Shown: positions 32,675 through 45,594, numbered from the stretch's first letter. The stretch is DNA of 64,000 nucleotides from Laburnicola sp. R22_1 (GCA_014281115.1 JACONQ010000020.1:1364001-1428000); one strand, 5' to 3'. Numbers and translations: made by a program. The notes: generated by a model from the sequence alone, not told the origin.

Positions 32675-33984
32675 ATGCCTCAACCACACAATGAACTACC
32701 AGCGTTAAAAGAAGCGCGTATACAGCTTGCGATCCAGGCTATTAAATAAGACGCGACACTCTCTCAGCGACGCGCTGCAGCTATCTACAACGTCTCTCAA
32801 AGTACACTTAGCGACCAACGCGCTAGAAAGACGTTTAGACGCGACTGCGCACCCAACAAAATAAGACTTACTATAAGAGAGGAGCAGGCGATTGTGGAGC
32901 ATATACTCGACCTAGACGCGCGAGGATTTCCGCCTCAGCTCGATGCTATAAAAGATATGGCTGATTCTTTACTGGCTGCACGCCACTATAAGCCAGTTGG
33001 CCAGAGGTGGCCTTATGACTTTGTTAAGCGCCAGCCAGAGCTTAAAGTCAAGTTTAATCGAAAGTACGACTACAAGAGAGCTCTCTAGAAGGATCCTAAG
33101 GTGATACAAGACTGGTTCTGGCTTGTAGAGAACATAAAGGCCAAATATGGTATCCTAGACAAGGACACCTACAATTTTAATAAAGCAGGCTTTATAATGG
33201 GCATGATATTGACTAGAGCAGTAGTCACAGGCTCTAAGCGTCGAGGACGGCCAAAGCAGGTGCAGCAGGGCAATAGGGAGTGGACAACAGTCATCCAAGG
33301 CATCAATGCGACGAGGTGGTGGATCCCACCCTTTATTATCTTCGGGGGCAAGCACCACCTCTCCGCCTAGTATAAGGAGAAGGATCTACCTCATAATTAG
33401 GTTATTGCAGTCTCTAAGAACAGCTAGACAACAAATAAGCTTAGTCTATAGTGGCTAAAACACTTTGATGAGTATACAAAGAGGCGTGTTGTTGGCATAA
33501 CATATTTGCTTATTCTTAACAGCTATAAGAGTTACAACTCGTTCGAATTCGAACAGTATTATAAGAAGAGCAATATTGTTACTCTCTGTATGCCCTCGCA
33601 TTCGTCGCACCTCTTGCAGCCACTTAATGTGGGCTGTTTCGCGCCTTTAAAAAAGGCATATAGGCGCCAAGCTGAGGATTTAATACGCAACCACATCACG
33701 CACATCACTAAAATCGAGTTCCTGCCTTACTTTATTGCTGCTTTCAAGGCTTCGTTTACTAAAAGTAATATCAAAGAAGGCTTTCGAGGTGCTGGCCTAG
33801 TGCCCCACGACCTAGAAGCTGTGATATCGCAGCTTGACGTCCGCCTGCGTACGCCTCCACTTTGTACTATTCGCGATAGTACATAGGAGTCGCAAACTCC
33901 GCGAAATAGTACAGAACTTAGGTCGCAATCGACGCTAGTTAAGCAGAGGATTCAAAGGCATGTGGATAGTTCCCCAACTTATAT
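32675..33984 (+). pseudogene. Pogo-type transposase of element D, part 1 (N-terminus and catalytic core)
   Basis: ATG 32675; HTH (LKEARIQLAIQAIK), CENP-B-like part (EHILDLDARGFPPQL), then the core with YNFNKAGF (first Asp-Glu now Asn-Lys), LILNSYKSY (second Asp now Asn) and LLQPLNVGCF (third Asp now Asn). All three catalytic Asp codons were lost by G-to-A changes. Stops replace Gln/Trp codons. Interrupted at 33984 by the copia insertion; the frame resumes at 39630. Confidence 0.9.
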
Positions 33985-34153
33985 TGTAAGCAGCCTAGAG
34001 CTATGTCACATGACGACATTAGTCTCATGAGTCAGCTCGCCTACTATATACGAGCCTCTGATCACTCCATGTACGATACACAGGCATATACACATCTGAA
34101 CACAGATACTTCTACGATATACACTTTCTACACATACTACCCAACTGCTTACA
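33985..34153 (+). repeat. 5' LTR of copia element E
   Basis: 169 bp, unmutated relative to the 3' copy: it keeps CpA sites near its start (TCACATGACGACATT) that are TpA in the other LTR. Confidence 0.95.
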
Positions 34154-34230
34154 GTTATGAGCCCGGCCTAATCCGCACTTATATACATACATTGACTCCC
34201 TACCTACCTATCTGTTGATTGAGCCTACTC

Positions 34231-37200
34231 TATCTTGCCATGTTAAAGGCCAGCTCTTCGATTATCCTTCACGGTCCACACAACTGGGAACTATGGATCT
34301 ATACTGTCAAAAGGCTCGCAGAGGCTGGAGACGTATGGGGATATATTAATCCAGATCTGTCACCCCTATTGACGCTTAGCAAGCCTTAGCAACCTGCCTA
34401 GCTTCAAACTGTCAATGAAGACGGATTGCTAGCGACAGAACCTACTACTGAAGCTCGAGCGCAGTACAATTAGGAAATAAGTCTCTACTATAGGGAGCTT
34501 AAGGAATACAGATGAACTAAAGATAAGATTGGCCAAATTGAAGCGCACGTAGCTAACACTATTACTTAGGACCTAGTCTATTAAATTAAGGACTAAAAGT
34601 CCCTCCACGATTAGCTCAAGATGCTATAGGAGCTCTACAGCCCTATAATAGCTGATTGAGAATATTAGGTCTAGAAAGCCTATAATACTGCCAAAGTACT
34701 ATATGCTTGTAGAGAGAATCTAGAGGAGTGGTGTAGCACCTTTCTTGCTGCCTACAACAGGGCCAAATAACTCAAGCTACTAGAGACGCATGGCTACCGA
34801 CCTTACAAGGACCTCATTCGAGCTATTAGGCAGATTGATCCTGGCTACGCTGCTACTATCGCCATTACAGTATTCAACGCGGAAACTATCTCAACTGCCT
34901 CAGATAGCGACTCTATCCAGCCAACACTACCTGAACTACTAGCAGGATACCTGCGCTACTATCGTACGACCGCAACAAAATCAACTATCCAAGGCGAAGC
35001 ATTTGCAGCTACATTGAATCAAGAGGAGTCTCTATATAGACAAAACAACAGAAAGAGACCTTATTAGGACAAGCTATCAAAGCCATCAAAGCTATGTCTT
35101 TGTGGGGATCTATACTATTGGGGACAGTGTCCGTACATCGACACCTTACAGCGCAGAGGAGGATTTGTTGAAAACCCTAAAAAAGCTAAGAAGATAGTTG
35201 AATACGAAGCTAAGGATACGAAAGGCATACTAAACAAGATTTGGGAAAAGAATTAGCGCTATAAGAAGCGTAGGGTTCAAGGGAGCTACGGGTCAGAACC
35301 TGATTCGATAGAAATCGACGCAGGCGATGCACCTGCAGCCGACCTTCCCCATGAAGCCTACGCTGTCTACTTATCGGCATTTAATAACAGGCCAACGCTA
35401 TAACACTTCCCACTCCTCCACTTATGGACGCTAGATCCAGCCACTAATATCCACATCTGCAACAATCCTACTGAGTTCTAATGGAAGGCTCCTGCATCGC
35501 CAGACGATATTGTCCTCGCAGGAGGCACAGAGATGGCTATTCAGGCATGGGGAGAAGTTGAGATACTCCTATCAACGCCTTAAGGACAGAGAAAGACAAA
35601 GCTCAAGCGCGTTGCCTTAATACCAAGCTTCTTTACAAGCCTAGTCTCTCTAGCCCGACTATTATTGTCAAACGTCCATTTCGACTTAGGAAGAAACACT
35701 CTATATCGGTCCAACTTATCAGGGTCACGAGTTAAAGACATTGCTAGCCTCACTAGGCTAGGTGGTCACTGGCTAGTAGTCCATCGAACTGATCCTCCAT
35801 CTACCCAATCTACTCAGCTTCAAACATTCGCTACCTATTAACGTCGGCCACAGTACTTAGCCCTACCGCCTAAATCAAGATCGCTAAGCAAGGCCCAGCT
35901 CCATGTCCTTATGGGACATCCAAGTAATAATGCGATTGACTAACTGTTAAGTTATGTGACAGGCATACAGCCAGCTACTAGAACTGCTCCTTAAACAGTT
36001 GACTGCGAAGAATGCCTACAAAGCAAAGCACATTAGATTATCTCGCGTCGAATAGGCCATGAGATAGGGGCAACCCGAGCCTTTGAAACTATCGCTATCG
36101 ACCTAATTGAGCTTGACACAAGAGCCTATAACGGTGATCGATATATCTTCCACGGGTTTGACCTATTCTCGAAGTTCTATTTCGTCTACACGATACCTAG
36201 ACGAGACAAGCCTACGCTACTATCTATTATTAGACGACTAGATCGAACGATTAAACGAGAATTCAACACAACTGTCACCTTTCTTATTGCTAACAATGAG
36301 CGAGGATATGGCCTGGCAGACAACTCTGCTAGAGACTACTGTTAGAGAGAAGGCATTAAGCTACAGATTAGAGCTCCACACACTAAAGAGCAGAACGGCT
36401 CAGCAGAGCGCTTAGGCAGGAGTCTTATTGAGAGAAGTCGTTTAATAAGGATCACCTCAAACCTACCTCTAGCACTTGGCTCTGAGATCTACCCCACAGC
36501 AGCATACCTGCTTAATCGCACACCCACGCGATTACTAGGCTGGAAAACACCATTTGAAATTGCCTACGGCAAGAAACCGTTAATTGCTCACCTACGCGTC
36601 TATAGCTGCCGAGCATACGCACTGCGCAAGCAGATACCACGAACAGACAAGCTTAGTCCTTGAGCTTTAGTAGGATACCTAGTTAGCTACAACTCGTCAA
36701 ACATCTACCGAATCTGGATGCCTAAGGCGAGAAGCCGAGCTTATGGAGGCAAAGTTATTTGTGTGAGAGACGTTACCTTCCGAGAAGACCTCTTCTATCA
36801 ACCACACGATGAAGCAGATCCGCTCCTACAAGGCTCTGAGCTAGAGCAATTCGCCCACGAGTATCAACTACCTTTAATACGCAGCCAAGACAGCTCTACA
36901 GAAAATTTATCTAAAGACAAGCTCACATTAGATCTAGACTAGTCCAGCTAGACTGCTGCTATTACAGAGCAAAGCTAATTAACGCAAAGAGTAACAACAA
37001 CCTAACACTAGACAAGAAGTTACTATCAGCAGCTTCCAACACCGAGTTGAACAGAGACTACTGAGGTTTACAGCAGCTCACGGGGCTTACCTTATAATAA
37101 CTCACTATGCTTACTATTAGCTACACCAACTAGCTTACTACCGCTATCCACATCTTTAAAGAAGCGCAAACGTGAAACATTAGATTCTGTCTTACAAACG

Positions 37201-38960
37201 GACTTGAACTAAGCAGAGAATCGAGAACTGATTGATAGCAACCTTCGTCAGTCTTACATACTACCTGAAGGGTTAATAAGATCTAGAAAGCCATCTTAGA
37301 AGAGTAGCAGCTTCTTTATTAGCACATACTAGTTAGCATACGTAGCAGCCTTAGCTACAGTATTAAAAACACAATTTCACTACACCAAGCTACCTCCTAA
37401 GCCGCGTCTCTATAGAGATGTGATGAAAATGCCATCTTCACATAGGGAAGGCTTCCTTTAGGCTATGAAACAAGAAATTAGCAACGTGAAGCAAAAAGGC
37501 ACGTATGAGAGGATTACCTGGCAGGAGTTCAACCCGCAAGACTAAGAGGTCCTTCTATTAATGTGGGTCTTTAAGTACAAGCTTGATAATTAAAGCTACC
37601 TTACGAAATATAAGGCCTGTATCTGCGTACGAGGCGATCTATAGGCGACTACTAAGGATACCTACGCAGCCACTCTAGCGGTTCGAATATTCTGAGCTCT
37701 AGTTGCTATAGCTGCCTACTTTAATATGGAAATCTGTTAATATGATGCTGTTAACGCATTTATAAACGCTTAGCTTGTGACACTAGTCTATTGTCACTCA
37801 CTAGAAGGATTCTCTAACCCTGACTATCTATGGAGACTACGTCGAGCTCTATACGGCCTAAAGACCTCACCACTACTCTGGTATTAAGAGCTTATTAAGA
37901 CGCTTACTAAGCTAGGCCTACGCGAAGTTAAAGACGTTTCTTGTCTATGGAAGAATAACAAGCTTCTAGTCTTCTTCTATGTAGATGACATTGTTGTACT
38001 CTGCCTACCAGCCCACAAGACTGCACTATATGAATTTAAGCAGAAGCTCTTGCGCCAATATGAGATTTGATCTCTAGGAGAGCTTTAAACGTTCTGTGGC
38101 ATTTAAACGTATAGAGACTATAAGAATGGCTCTATCTGGCTATCACAAGCTTTATATATCGAGAAGCTGGCACAGAAGTATCCTTTACCAAAGCCATACA
38201 CGAAGTTACTAGCTACCCTACTACCTCTAAAAGAGCTATTACTGTCTAAGGATTAGGCAAATGACTTCACTAAGCACAGATATGCCTAGCTTGTAGGCTC
38301 TATAGGCTACGCGGCTGGAGCTACCCAACCTGATGTCTTAAAAGCTCATTCTAAACTAGCTGAGTTTCTCACGAATCCATCTTCACGTTATCTCGACGCA
38401 GCCTACCAGACAATTGCCTACCTGCTAGGCACTAAAGATCGAGCTCTCTACTACACAGCCTCTATCTCAAACGAATTAGTCTATATAGCTGACTAGACTT
38501 AGCCTGAGTTCTTTGGAGCAACAGATGCGTCGTACGCCGATAATAAGATCACACGCAAGAGCTTACAAGGCTATATCTTCTTCCTATTTAGCAGACCTAT
38601 AGACTGGAAAGCAACACTCTAACGCTGTATTACTAAGTCTACTACAGAAGCAGAGCTAGTCGCCGCATTGTCTGTAGGCACTGAACTAATCTGGTGGTGG
38701 AGAGTCTTTGAACAAATTGGCTTTGATCCAGATCATGAACGCCTTCTATACTGTGACAATTAGCAGACTATCCGGCTTCTTACCTCTACTACGCCTCGTC
38801 TTAAGACTACTGTACGGCACGTCGATATCCATTATTACTGGCTACGCCAAGAAGCTTAATCTAACAACATTAACCTCTCATACATCCAGACAAGCTGTCA
38901 ACCAGCTGACGGCCTCACTAAGCTGCTACCTAGGCAGAAGTACAAAAACTGGGTTTCTCT
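34231..38960 (+). pseudogene. gag-pol polyprotein of copia element E (RIP-mutated)
   Basis: A single recognisable polyprotein in copia order. The gag-like region runs to ~35200 with a partial knuckle (LCLCGDLYYWGQCP). A protease-like stretch is weak. The integrase has a pre-integrase zinc region (LHVLMGHPSNNAID...CEECLQSKAH) and core segments AIDLIELDTRAYNGD and PHTKEQNGSAERLGRSLIER. Reverse transcriptase: VFKYKLDN, RALYGLKTSPLLWY and FYVDDIVVLC. RNase H: GATDASYADN and KSTTEAELVAALS. The frame is mostly kept, but TAA/TAG/TGA codons appear every few dozen residues, usually at Gln, Arg or Trp positions. Confidence 0.92.
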
Positions 38961-39455
38961 TCTTTATTTTTAACCATTTCCTTCTAAATGAGCTTCCCTA
39001 CAGTATAGTACTCTTCCTGGTTTCTCCCATGTGGTTTTTACAGGTTTAACAAGGCTATATATTTACTAAGCTCTATCCTGTACACAGCTCTACGCTGTAC
39101 CCCTACACTTTACTCAGCTCTATTATGTACTCAGCTTTACGCTGTATTTTACCTTTATACATAGAGCAAACATGCTCGCATTATATATTAAGCTCCACCT
39201 ACAAGGCTTATTAACCTTAGCACAGAACGCGAAGCAATAAGGATCTCAATACTGGCTCTAGGAGACGTCCTACTATTAGGGACGCCTGTAGTATAGAGCG
39301 AGGTCCACCAACACTGCGACGGCGGACGGCTACCTACCTGGGACTACACTAATACAGAGACTAGTTCTTAACCTAAATACAGCTGCCATACAAAGGCAAA
39401 GGGGGACCTATAGCCAATATTAGCTTTAAATATGCGTTCGAACCTAAAGGGGGTG

Positions 39456-39624
39456 TGTAAGCAGCCTAGAGCTATGTTATATGACGATATTAGTCTTATA
39501 AGTCAGCTCGCCTACTATATACGAGCCTCTGATCACTCCATGTACGATACACAGGCATATACACATCTGAACACAGATACTTCTACGATATACACTTTCT
39601 ACACATACTACCCAACTGCTTACA
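39456..39624 (+). repeat. 3' LTR of copia element E
   Basis: 169 bp; differs from the 5' LTR only by C-to-T or G-to-A changes at CpA/TpG sites confined to its first ~50 bases. Confidence 0.95.
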
Positions 39625-39629
39625 TATAT

Positions 39630-39672
39630 GGTTAAGGCGATAGAAAAGCTCGTTAAAGGCGCTAAGATAATA
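39630..39672 (+). pseudogene. Transposase of element D, part 2 (14 codons)
   Basis: Joined to part 1 across the TATAT duplication it reads MVKAIEKLVKGAKI, matching IIQAINQLKKGAKV in element C. Ends at the TA used by element F. Confidence 0.85.
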
Positions 39673-39689
39673 ACGTATACGTTCGCGTA

Positions 39690-40338
39690 ATGCACGGCTT
39701 TTTACTAGGAAAATTAAGAAAAATAAGAAAGTTTAAAGTAATACAACTTTTAAACTACTAATTATTTTTAAAAGTTTCTTAACTAGAGTTATAAAGAAAG
39801 ATTCTATCTATAATTCTAGGATTTTAGTTTTTAATAATAATAAAGTTTAGAAAAAAGGTATAATAGTAGAAAAATAAACGTTCTTAAAATTAAAATATAA
39901 TAATTTCTTAGAAGTAAACTATATAATTTTGAATACTTTTTATATTGGGTATTTTTATATAATAGCTTACTTTAAAAGATAGATTATCTTTCCTAATTTT
40001 TTTCTTTTTAAAAAAATAAAAGATAGTATAACTTTGTATCTAGCTATTTTATATAAAAATATCTAATATAAAAAGTATTCAAAATTATATAGTTTACTTC
40101 TAAGAAATTATTATATTTTAATTTTAAGAACGTTTATTTTTCTACTATTATACTTTTTTCTAAACTTTATTATTATTAAAAACTAAAATCCTAGAATTTT
40201 AGATAGAATCTTTCTCTATAACTCTAGTTAAGGAACTTTTTAAAAATAATTAGTAGTTTAAAAGTTGTATTACTTTAAACTTTCTTATTTTTCTTGATTT
40301 TCCTAGTAAAAAGCCGTGCATTACGCGAATCCGTGCAT
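39690..40338. mobile_element. Foldback MITE G (649 bp) inside the left end of element F
   Basis: Two arms of ~280 bp, inverted relative to each other, separated by ~85 bp. The ends are ATGCACGGC...CCGTGCAT, with TA at 39688-39689 and 40339-40340. The right end has an extra 17-bp unit (its outer copy of ATGCACGG) that is missing on the left. Its exact insertion site is shown by F's uninterrupted right end. No coding capacity. Confidence 0.88.
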
Positions 40339-40429
40339 TACCCTAGCTTGGCAGTCCGTGCAACGCGTCACTCCATGCAACACCCCGCCATGCAACACCC
40401 CAACTTTGACGCGCCATATCTCCACCAAT

Positions 40430-41924
40430 ATGGATCCAATTGAGGCTGCGATAGCAGCAATCGAATCGCGAGAGCCAGGAGAATCTTTCTTATATAGACA
40501 GGTTGCAAAGGATCACGGTGTTGTGACTTCTACACTGACGCGTCGGCACTAAGGCGTCACACAAGCAGGTGCAGCTGCCAACTCCGCGCGTCGAAATATC
40601 AGCCAACAACAAGAAGTAGAGCTTCTACGATATATTAAACAGCTCACCGAACGTGGCCTTCCTCCTACAAGGCAGATGATACAGAGCTTTGCTTCACATA
40701 TAGCCAAAAAGCAGATCTTAATATCCTGGGTTGATCGCTTTGTACGGCGGAACAAGGAATCCTTGATATCTCGATGGACGGCCAGCATCGACAACAATCG
40801 CCACAAAGCTGATTCTCTAGCCAAATATAAGCTCTACTTCGAGCTCTTGCAGCGTAAGATCGAACAATATCAGATCGAGGCTCGAGATACGTACAATATG
40901 GACGAGAAAGGCTTCCTGCTCGGCATCACCTCCCGCTCTAAGAGGATCTTTAATAGGCCTCTATACGAGGCTAAGGCTGTGAGGCAAGCAATACAAGATG
41001 GCAGCTGTAAGTGGATATCGATCATAGCTTGTATATGCGCCGACGGATCTGCCTTAACCCCAGGTCTCATCTATTAGGCCAGCTCTATCAACATACAATC
41101 AAGCTGGGCCGAGGATATTAATCCTGAACACTATTAGGCCTTTATCACGGTATTAGAATCTGGCTAGAGCAATAATTAGATCGGCCTTGCATGGCTGCAA
41201 CAGGTGTTTAATCGGCTCACAAAGCCAAAATCTGGACGATTGTATTGGCTATTGATCCTTGATGGCCATGGATCTCATATCACAATGGACTTTATTGACT
41301 TTTGTGATCGCAATAGGATCCTGCTAGCCATATATCCGCCTCATTCTACGCATACGTTGCAGCCTCTTAATGTCTGCGTCTTCAAGCCTCTATTAACAGC
41401 ATATTTGAACGAGCTATCAGCCTTCATAAACAACAGCCAGGGACTGGCCTCAATCGCTAAGAGAGATTTCTTTAGCCTGTTCTGGCAGACCTGGGTTAAT
41501 ACAATGAGGCAGCTATTGATCCTCTGGGCCTTTGAAGCTACAGGCATCTCCCCGCTCGATCCGACGACTATACTCAATAGATTTGATCAGTCTCAACTAT
41601 CTGAGCAAGGATCACGAGAAAGCTCAACCTTAGTACTCAGTGCTTCAGATTGGAGAAAGATCGATAGGCTACTAAGGGCCGCTGTGGATACAGGCGGAGA
41701 TAATAAGGCCAAGAAGCTCAGTCGAACTGTACACCATATCTCTGTACAGAAACAGCTTTTGGAGCATGAAAACAATGGCCTCCGCGAGGCCCTATCGATA
41801 CAGAAGAAGCGCTCAAAGCGAGGCAGGCCTTTACCTCTTGATCGGCCAGATGAGTATTATGGTGGAGCTGTTTTCTGGTCACCTCATAGCGTGCAGCGGG
41901 CCCGCGATCGTCAACACCAAAAAG
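40430..41924 (+). pseudogene. Transposase of element F, part 1
   Basis: ATG 40430 (MDPIEAAIAAIESREPGE), HTH, then RYIKQLTERGLPPTRQMI and the core: YNMDEKGF (first Asp), LLILDGHGSH (second), PHSTHTLQPLNVCVFKPL (third position Asn). The tail is long and basic (VQKQLLEHENNGLREALSIQKKRSKRGRP) and, unlike A-D and I, no CCHC knuckle is seen. In-frame stops: TAA after RRH (40552), TAG after GLIY and several more at Gln/Trp positions. Interrupted by hAT element H at 41925; the frame resumes at 45603. Confidence 0.9.
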
Positions 41925-44900
41925 CAGGGTTGTCAACAACCAAACATGCCTCAATATTTTGTTTGAATTTTGTTTGAATTGACAACGTCAACCAAACAAA
42001 AAGCTGCTGCTGCAATTTTGATAGGTCAAACAAACAAAAGAGGCAATTGCAGTCAAAAAATTTGAAGTTTGTTTGAATCGCTTAGCATACTGTAATGATA
42101 AGGTACCCTAGAGTTAGTGATATATTCTTAGTGTTGATGTAACAATAACTTTCCCAACGCTGCAATTATATAGGTATTCCTATAGTAAACAGAGCAAAAA
42201 CGGAGCTTCTTAAGTGGATTGTACCTGCGTAAAAAAGCCCGCATAACGGATGTGTGCTTCCACTGGCCGCCAGCAACTGATATACATGAATTGCTATTCG
42301 GCTTTAGCACCTCCTATCCTCTGTTCCTCCTCTTTCTTTACGTAGGTAATAAGCTGTTAAAACAATAAATATATATATAATAATCTAAATAAGCTAATAT
42401 TATAGTGTTGAGGTATTGTAGCAAAGTGAGTTTGCGCTGTTGCAGCGAAGCCTAAGTTATGTTTATATATTCTGAACCTAGTTACTACTCTTAAAAATCG
42501 TTTGCTATAACCACGCAATAAATCTTGTCTTCTATAAGTTAAACTATTAAATCAATGTTGCTAAATTAATTCCTGTCGCCTGTTTTACTATATCTCTATT
42601 GTTGCGGGCTGCAGAGCGTCGCGCAGTACGCCTTGGCATGAAGTGGTAATGTTGGCTAGCCGACCGCGTACTTTCCGCGTACCTTGCGCGTCAACGCTTA
42701 CACACCCACTATACTTTGGCTTACTTGCCTGCGCCTACAGCTTACTTTTTCGCGCCTTTGCTTACCTTCACGCTTACTATGCCCCCAAAACGAAGCCGCG
42801 AGCCTGCTGAGGCATCCGAACCTATGCCTAAACGTTCCCAACGTGCGCCGAAACCCAGCCAGCGCCTTATGGATAGCTAGCGGCCGCTTACTCCTCCGCC
42901 AACCTAGCCGTCTATTGAGGTAGTTGACGAGCCGGAGCCGCCTATTGAGGTGCTTGAAAGTACTCTAGAGCCGCGCTCAATAGAGCCACTAACTGAGCTA
43001 GAGGAGCGCGCCCGGAGGCCATTACCACGGCCTATACTACAAGCCTTACAGGCTGATGAGCCAGCTTGGGAGTTGCTGTTAGTGGCTAATAAGCCGCCTA
43101 TAGCTACTAAGCCGCCGCGCGCGTTTAGTAATGCTGCCACAGAGGCTTTAGTGGAGGAGGACGCTGCGCCTAGTGTTGACTTCACTAACTACGAAGGCCT
43201 TGACTTGAAGCGCCTGCTGGGCTTCAATGTGCCTCTATCCACACCTACAGGCAACATTAGCTGGGTCTTTAGGCACGGCTATCGCCTTCGAAAGCTTGGT
43301 ACTAACCCTGAGAAGATCTACTTCCAATGCAAGCACTGTCACATTAACAGAAAGAAGGGCGGCCTACACCAGACCACTCTGTCAACTACAGCCGCCAACA
43401 ACCATTTGAAGCAAGACCTTCCCGGCCATCGGCTCACCAAACAAGGCACTATCGTACACAAGAGGCCGCTCGAACCTGGCCAGAAGTCGCTGCGATGGGC
43501 GGAAGAAAACGGGGTCACATTAAGCCAAGATGCAACGCAGGAGCTGGGTAACTTCGACGTACAAGGCTTCAGGCAAGCTGCAGTGTTATGGCTCGTCAAC
43601 AACAACAGGCCATTACGCGAGTTTGAGACTGAGTCCTTCCGCGCGATGATCAGGTTCGCCAACCCAGAGGCAGAGGCGGCGCTATGGAGGTCTCACAACA
43701 GCGTTTCGAGGTTCGTGATGAGGCTTTACAGCTGGCTACAACCTCAAGTCAAGCGCGCCTTGTCTGAGGCCTCTAGCAAAATACACATAAGCTTTGACGG
43801 CTGGACTACCAAGGGGGGGAAGCGCGGCTTCTTTGCAATTTGTGCGCAATACGCTGACTCTCAAGGCAATATAGTTGACCTTCCCATCGCCTTGCCGCAG
43901 CTGGTTGGTGCGCACACAGGCTCAGCGATCGCGGAAGCTGTCGTACGAATCCTACGCTACTTTGAGATTTCTAGCAGCAATTTGGGCTATTTCGTGCTTG
44001 ACAACGCCTACAACAACGATACTGCAGTTAATAAACTCGGCACAATGTACGGCTTTATCGCCAACGATCGACGCCTCCGCTGCGCTTGCCACATACTCAA
44101 CCTCGTTGGGCAAACTATTATGTTTGGCACTGACTCCGACGCCTTTGATAACGAGCCTGAACACTACAACGAAGAGGAGTTTTATATGAAGCAATGGCGG
44201 AAAGATGGTCCGCTTGGCGTGTTTCTTGATATTGTTAACTACATTAACACGCCAAAACAATGGGGTATATTTGAGGATTGTCAGAACAGCGAAGCAGTTG
44301 AGATGCCTGCTGGCGCTACAGCAAGACGCCGTGAGCCTTTCAAGCCTGGAGTTACGCGTTGGAACAGCTATCATGACTGCTTTAAGCGCGGTGTTGAGCT
44401 ACAACACGCCATCAACAGCTACTCCTCCTACCACATACAAGAGACTGAGCACGCTGACGAGCTTGCCAAAAGCAACAACACTAAGCCGCCTATTGTGCCG
44501 CAGTGGATGCGATCAGGCGGGCTTGCAGCTGCAGACTGGGCGGTGATTACCGAGTACATTGAGGTGCTTGAGCCGCTGAAGTCCGCAACTAATCGCTTGC
44601 AAGGTCGCGGCAAAGCTGGCACTCACGGCGCGTTATACGAGGTTATCCCTATGTTTGAGTCTCTTATTGCTGACCTAGATGCCCGCCTTAGACTGTTTGA
44701 AAGCGTCAATTACCTGCCAGACGAGGCGCCAGAAGATCACGTCGCTATTAACGTACGTGCTGCGCTCAAGAAGGCGAGCAAGTACCTTAATAAACTCCTC
44801 AAAATCCCCGTCTACTACACTGCCACGGCACTCCACCCACGCTTCAAGAACTACTTTAAACGCTTCTGGCGTGAGAAGCCCGCACAGTTACAAGCTACGC

Positions 44901-45594
44901 ACGCGAGCTTCGAGCAGCTTTGGGCTCGTTACAAGCCCGCCCTAGCGACAGCAACAACAATAACAACTGCGCCTAAACACGCGATGAGCAGCTTTGACGA
45001 CGCGATCGATTCGGTACTTGACAACAGCGACGAGATAATAGGGGTGGCGGATGAGTACGAGAGCTGGCTTAGAGAGCCAACATGGACATCAGAACAGTAC
45101 AAAACTGGCTGTACAGCTGTCCAATACTGGTACCAGCTCAAGCCGAGGTATCCCAATTTGTCACGATTGGCGCTGGACGTGTTAACTATCCCTGCCTCCA
45201 GCGCTGACTGTGAGCGAGTCTTCTCGGGTACTGGCGACGTACTTGAGCCACAGAGACGCAAAATGGGCAGCCAACTATTGGCTGCTTTAATTTGTACTCA
45301 ACGATGGATTCGAGCAGGTTTTAAACCTCCAAGCGCAAAGGTGGTGGCAACGTACGATGACAATAAGCTCAACGAACAGTTTAGCATACATGAGTGGGAG
45401 GAGCCGCCGCCTATAACACCACCAGAGTCTCTTTCACAGTCCTCTTAAAGTACTCAAAATCAAACAAACAATCAAATAAAAAGCGCCTCTATAGCTCCAT
45501 CAAATCAAACAAACAAACTACAACACCAAGAAAGTCGTCAAACAAACAAATTCAGAGCCACAAATTTTGTTTGTTTTGTTTATTGACAAGTCTG
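41925..45594 (+). mobile_element. hAT DNA transposon H (3,670 bp)
   Basis: Short terminal repeats CAG(GG/AC)TTGTCAA and an 8 bp target duplication CCAAAAAG (41917-41924 and 45595-45602), as expected for hAT. Both subterminal regions (41940-42080 and 45455-45585) are packed with TTTGTTTG / CAAACAAA motifs. Carries one large transposase ORF and a ~840 bp 5' leader. Confidence 0.95.
42779..45448 (+). CDS. hAT transposase of element H (two N-terminal stops, otherwise intact)
   Basis: Frame from ATG 42779, 889 codons in all. TAG at codons 34 and 43 (42878, 42905; Gln expected) leaves 832 uninterrupted codons to TAA 45448. N-terminal Pro/Lys/Arg-rich segment (MPPKRSREP); BED-type zinc finger CKHCHINRKKGG...H...H around residues ~180-215. 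Catalytic RNase-H-like fold with ISFDGWTTKGGKRGFFAI, GYFVLDNAYNND and RCACHILNLVGQ. The C-terminal hAT dimerisation block is LALDVLTIPASSADCERVFSGTG and following. Codon usage is GC-balanced. It could be repaired by readthrough or a downstream start, but no ATG lies before the BED finger, so this copy is probably inactive; a close active relative is likely. Confidence 0.9.

Larger units (their letters stand above)
33985..39624 (+). mobile_element. Ty1/copia retrotransposon E (5,640 bp, complete but dead)
   Basis: 169 bp LTRs (TGTAAGCAGCCTAGAG...AACTGCTTACA) at 33985-34153 and 39456-39624; TSD TATAT at 33980-33984 and 39625-39629. The internal order gag-integrase-RT-RNaseH marks copia. A purine tract, AAAGGGGGTG, precedes the 3' LTR. 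Dozens of in-frame stops. Confidence 0.96.

Noticed and set aside
34003..34218. ORFs inside both copia LTRs (also 39432-39635)
   Set aside because: They are LTR sequence read through; the two copies only differ by RIP changes and no protein motif is present.
43952..44374. 140-codon minus-strand ORF within the hAT gene
   Set aside because: Antisense shadow of the transposase frame, without motifs.
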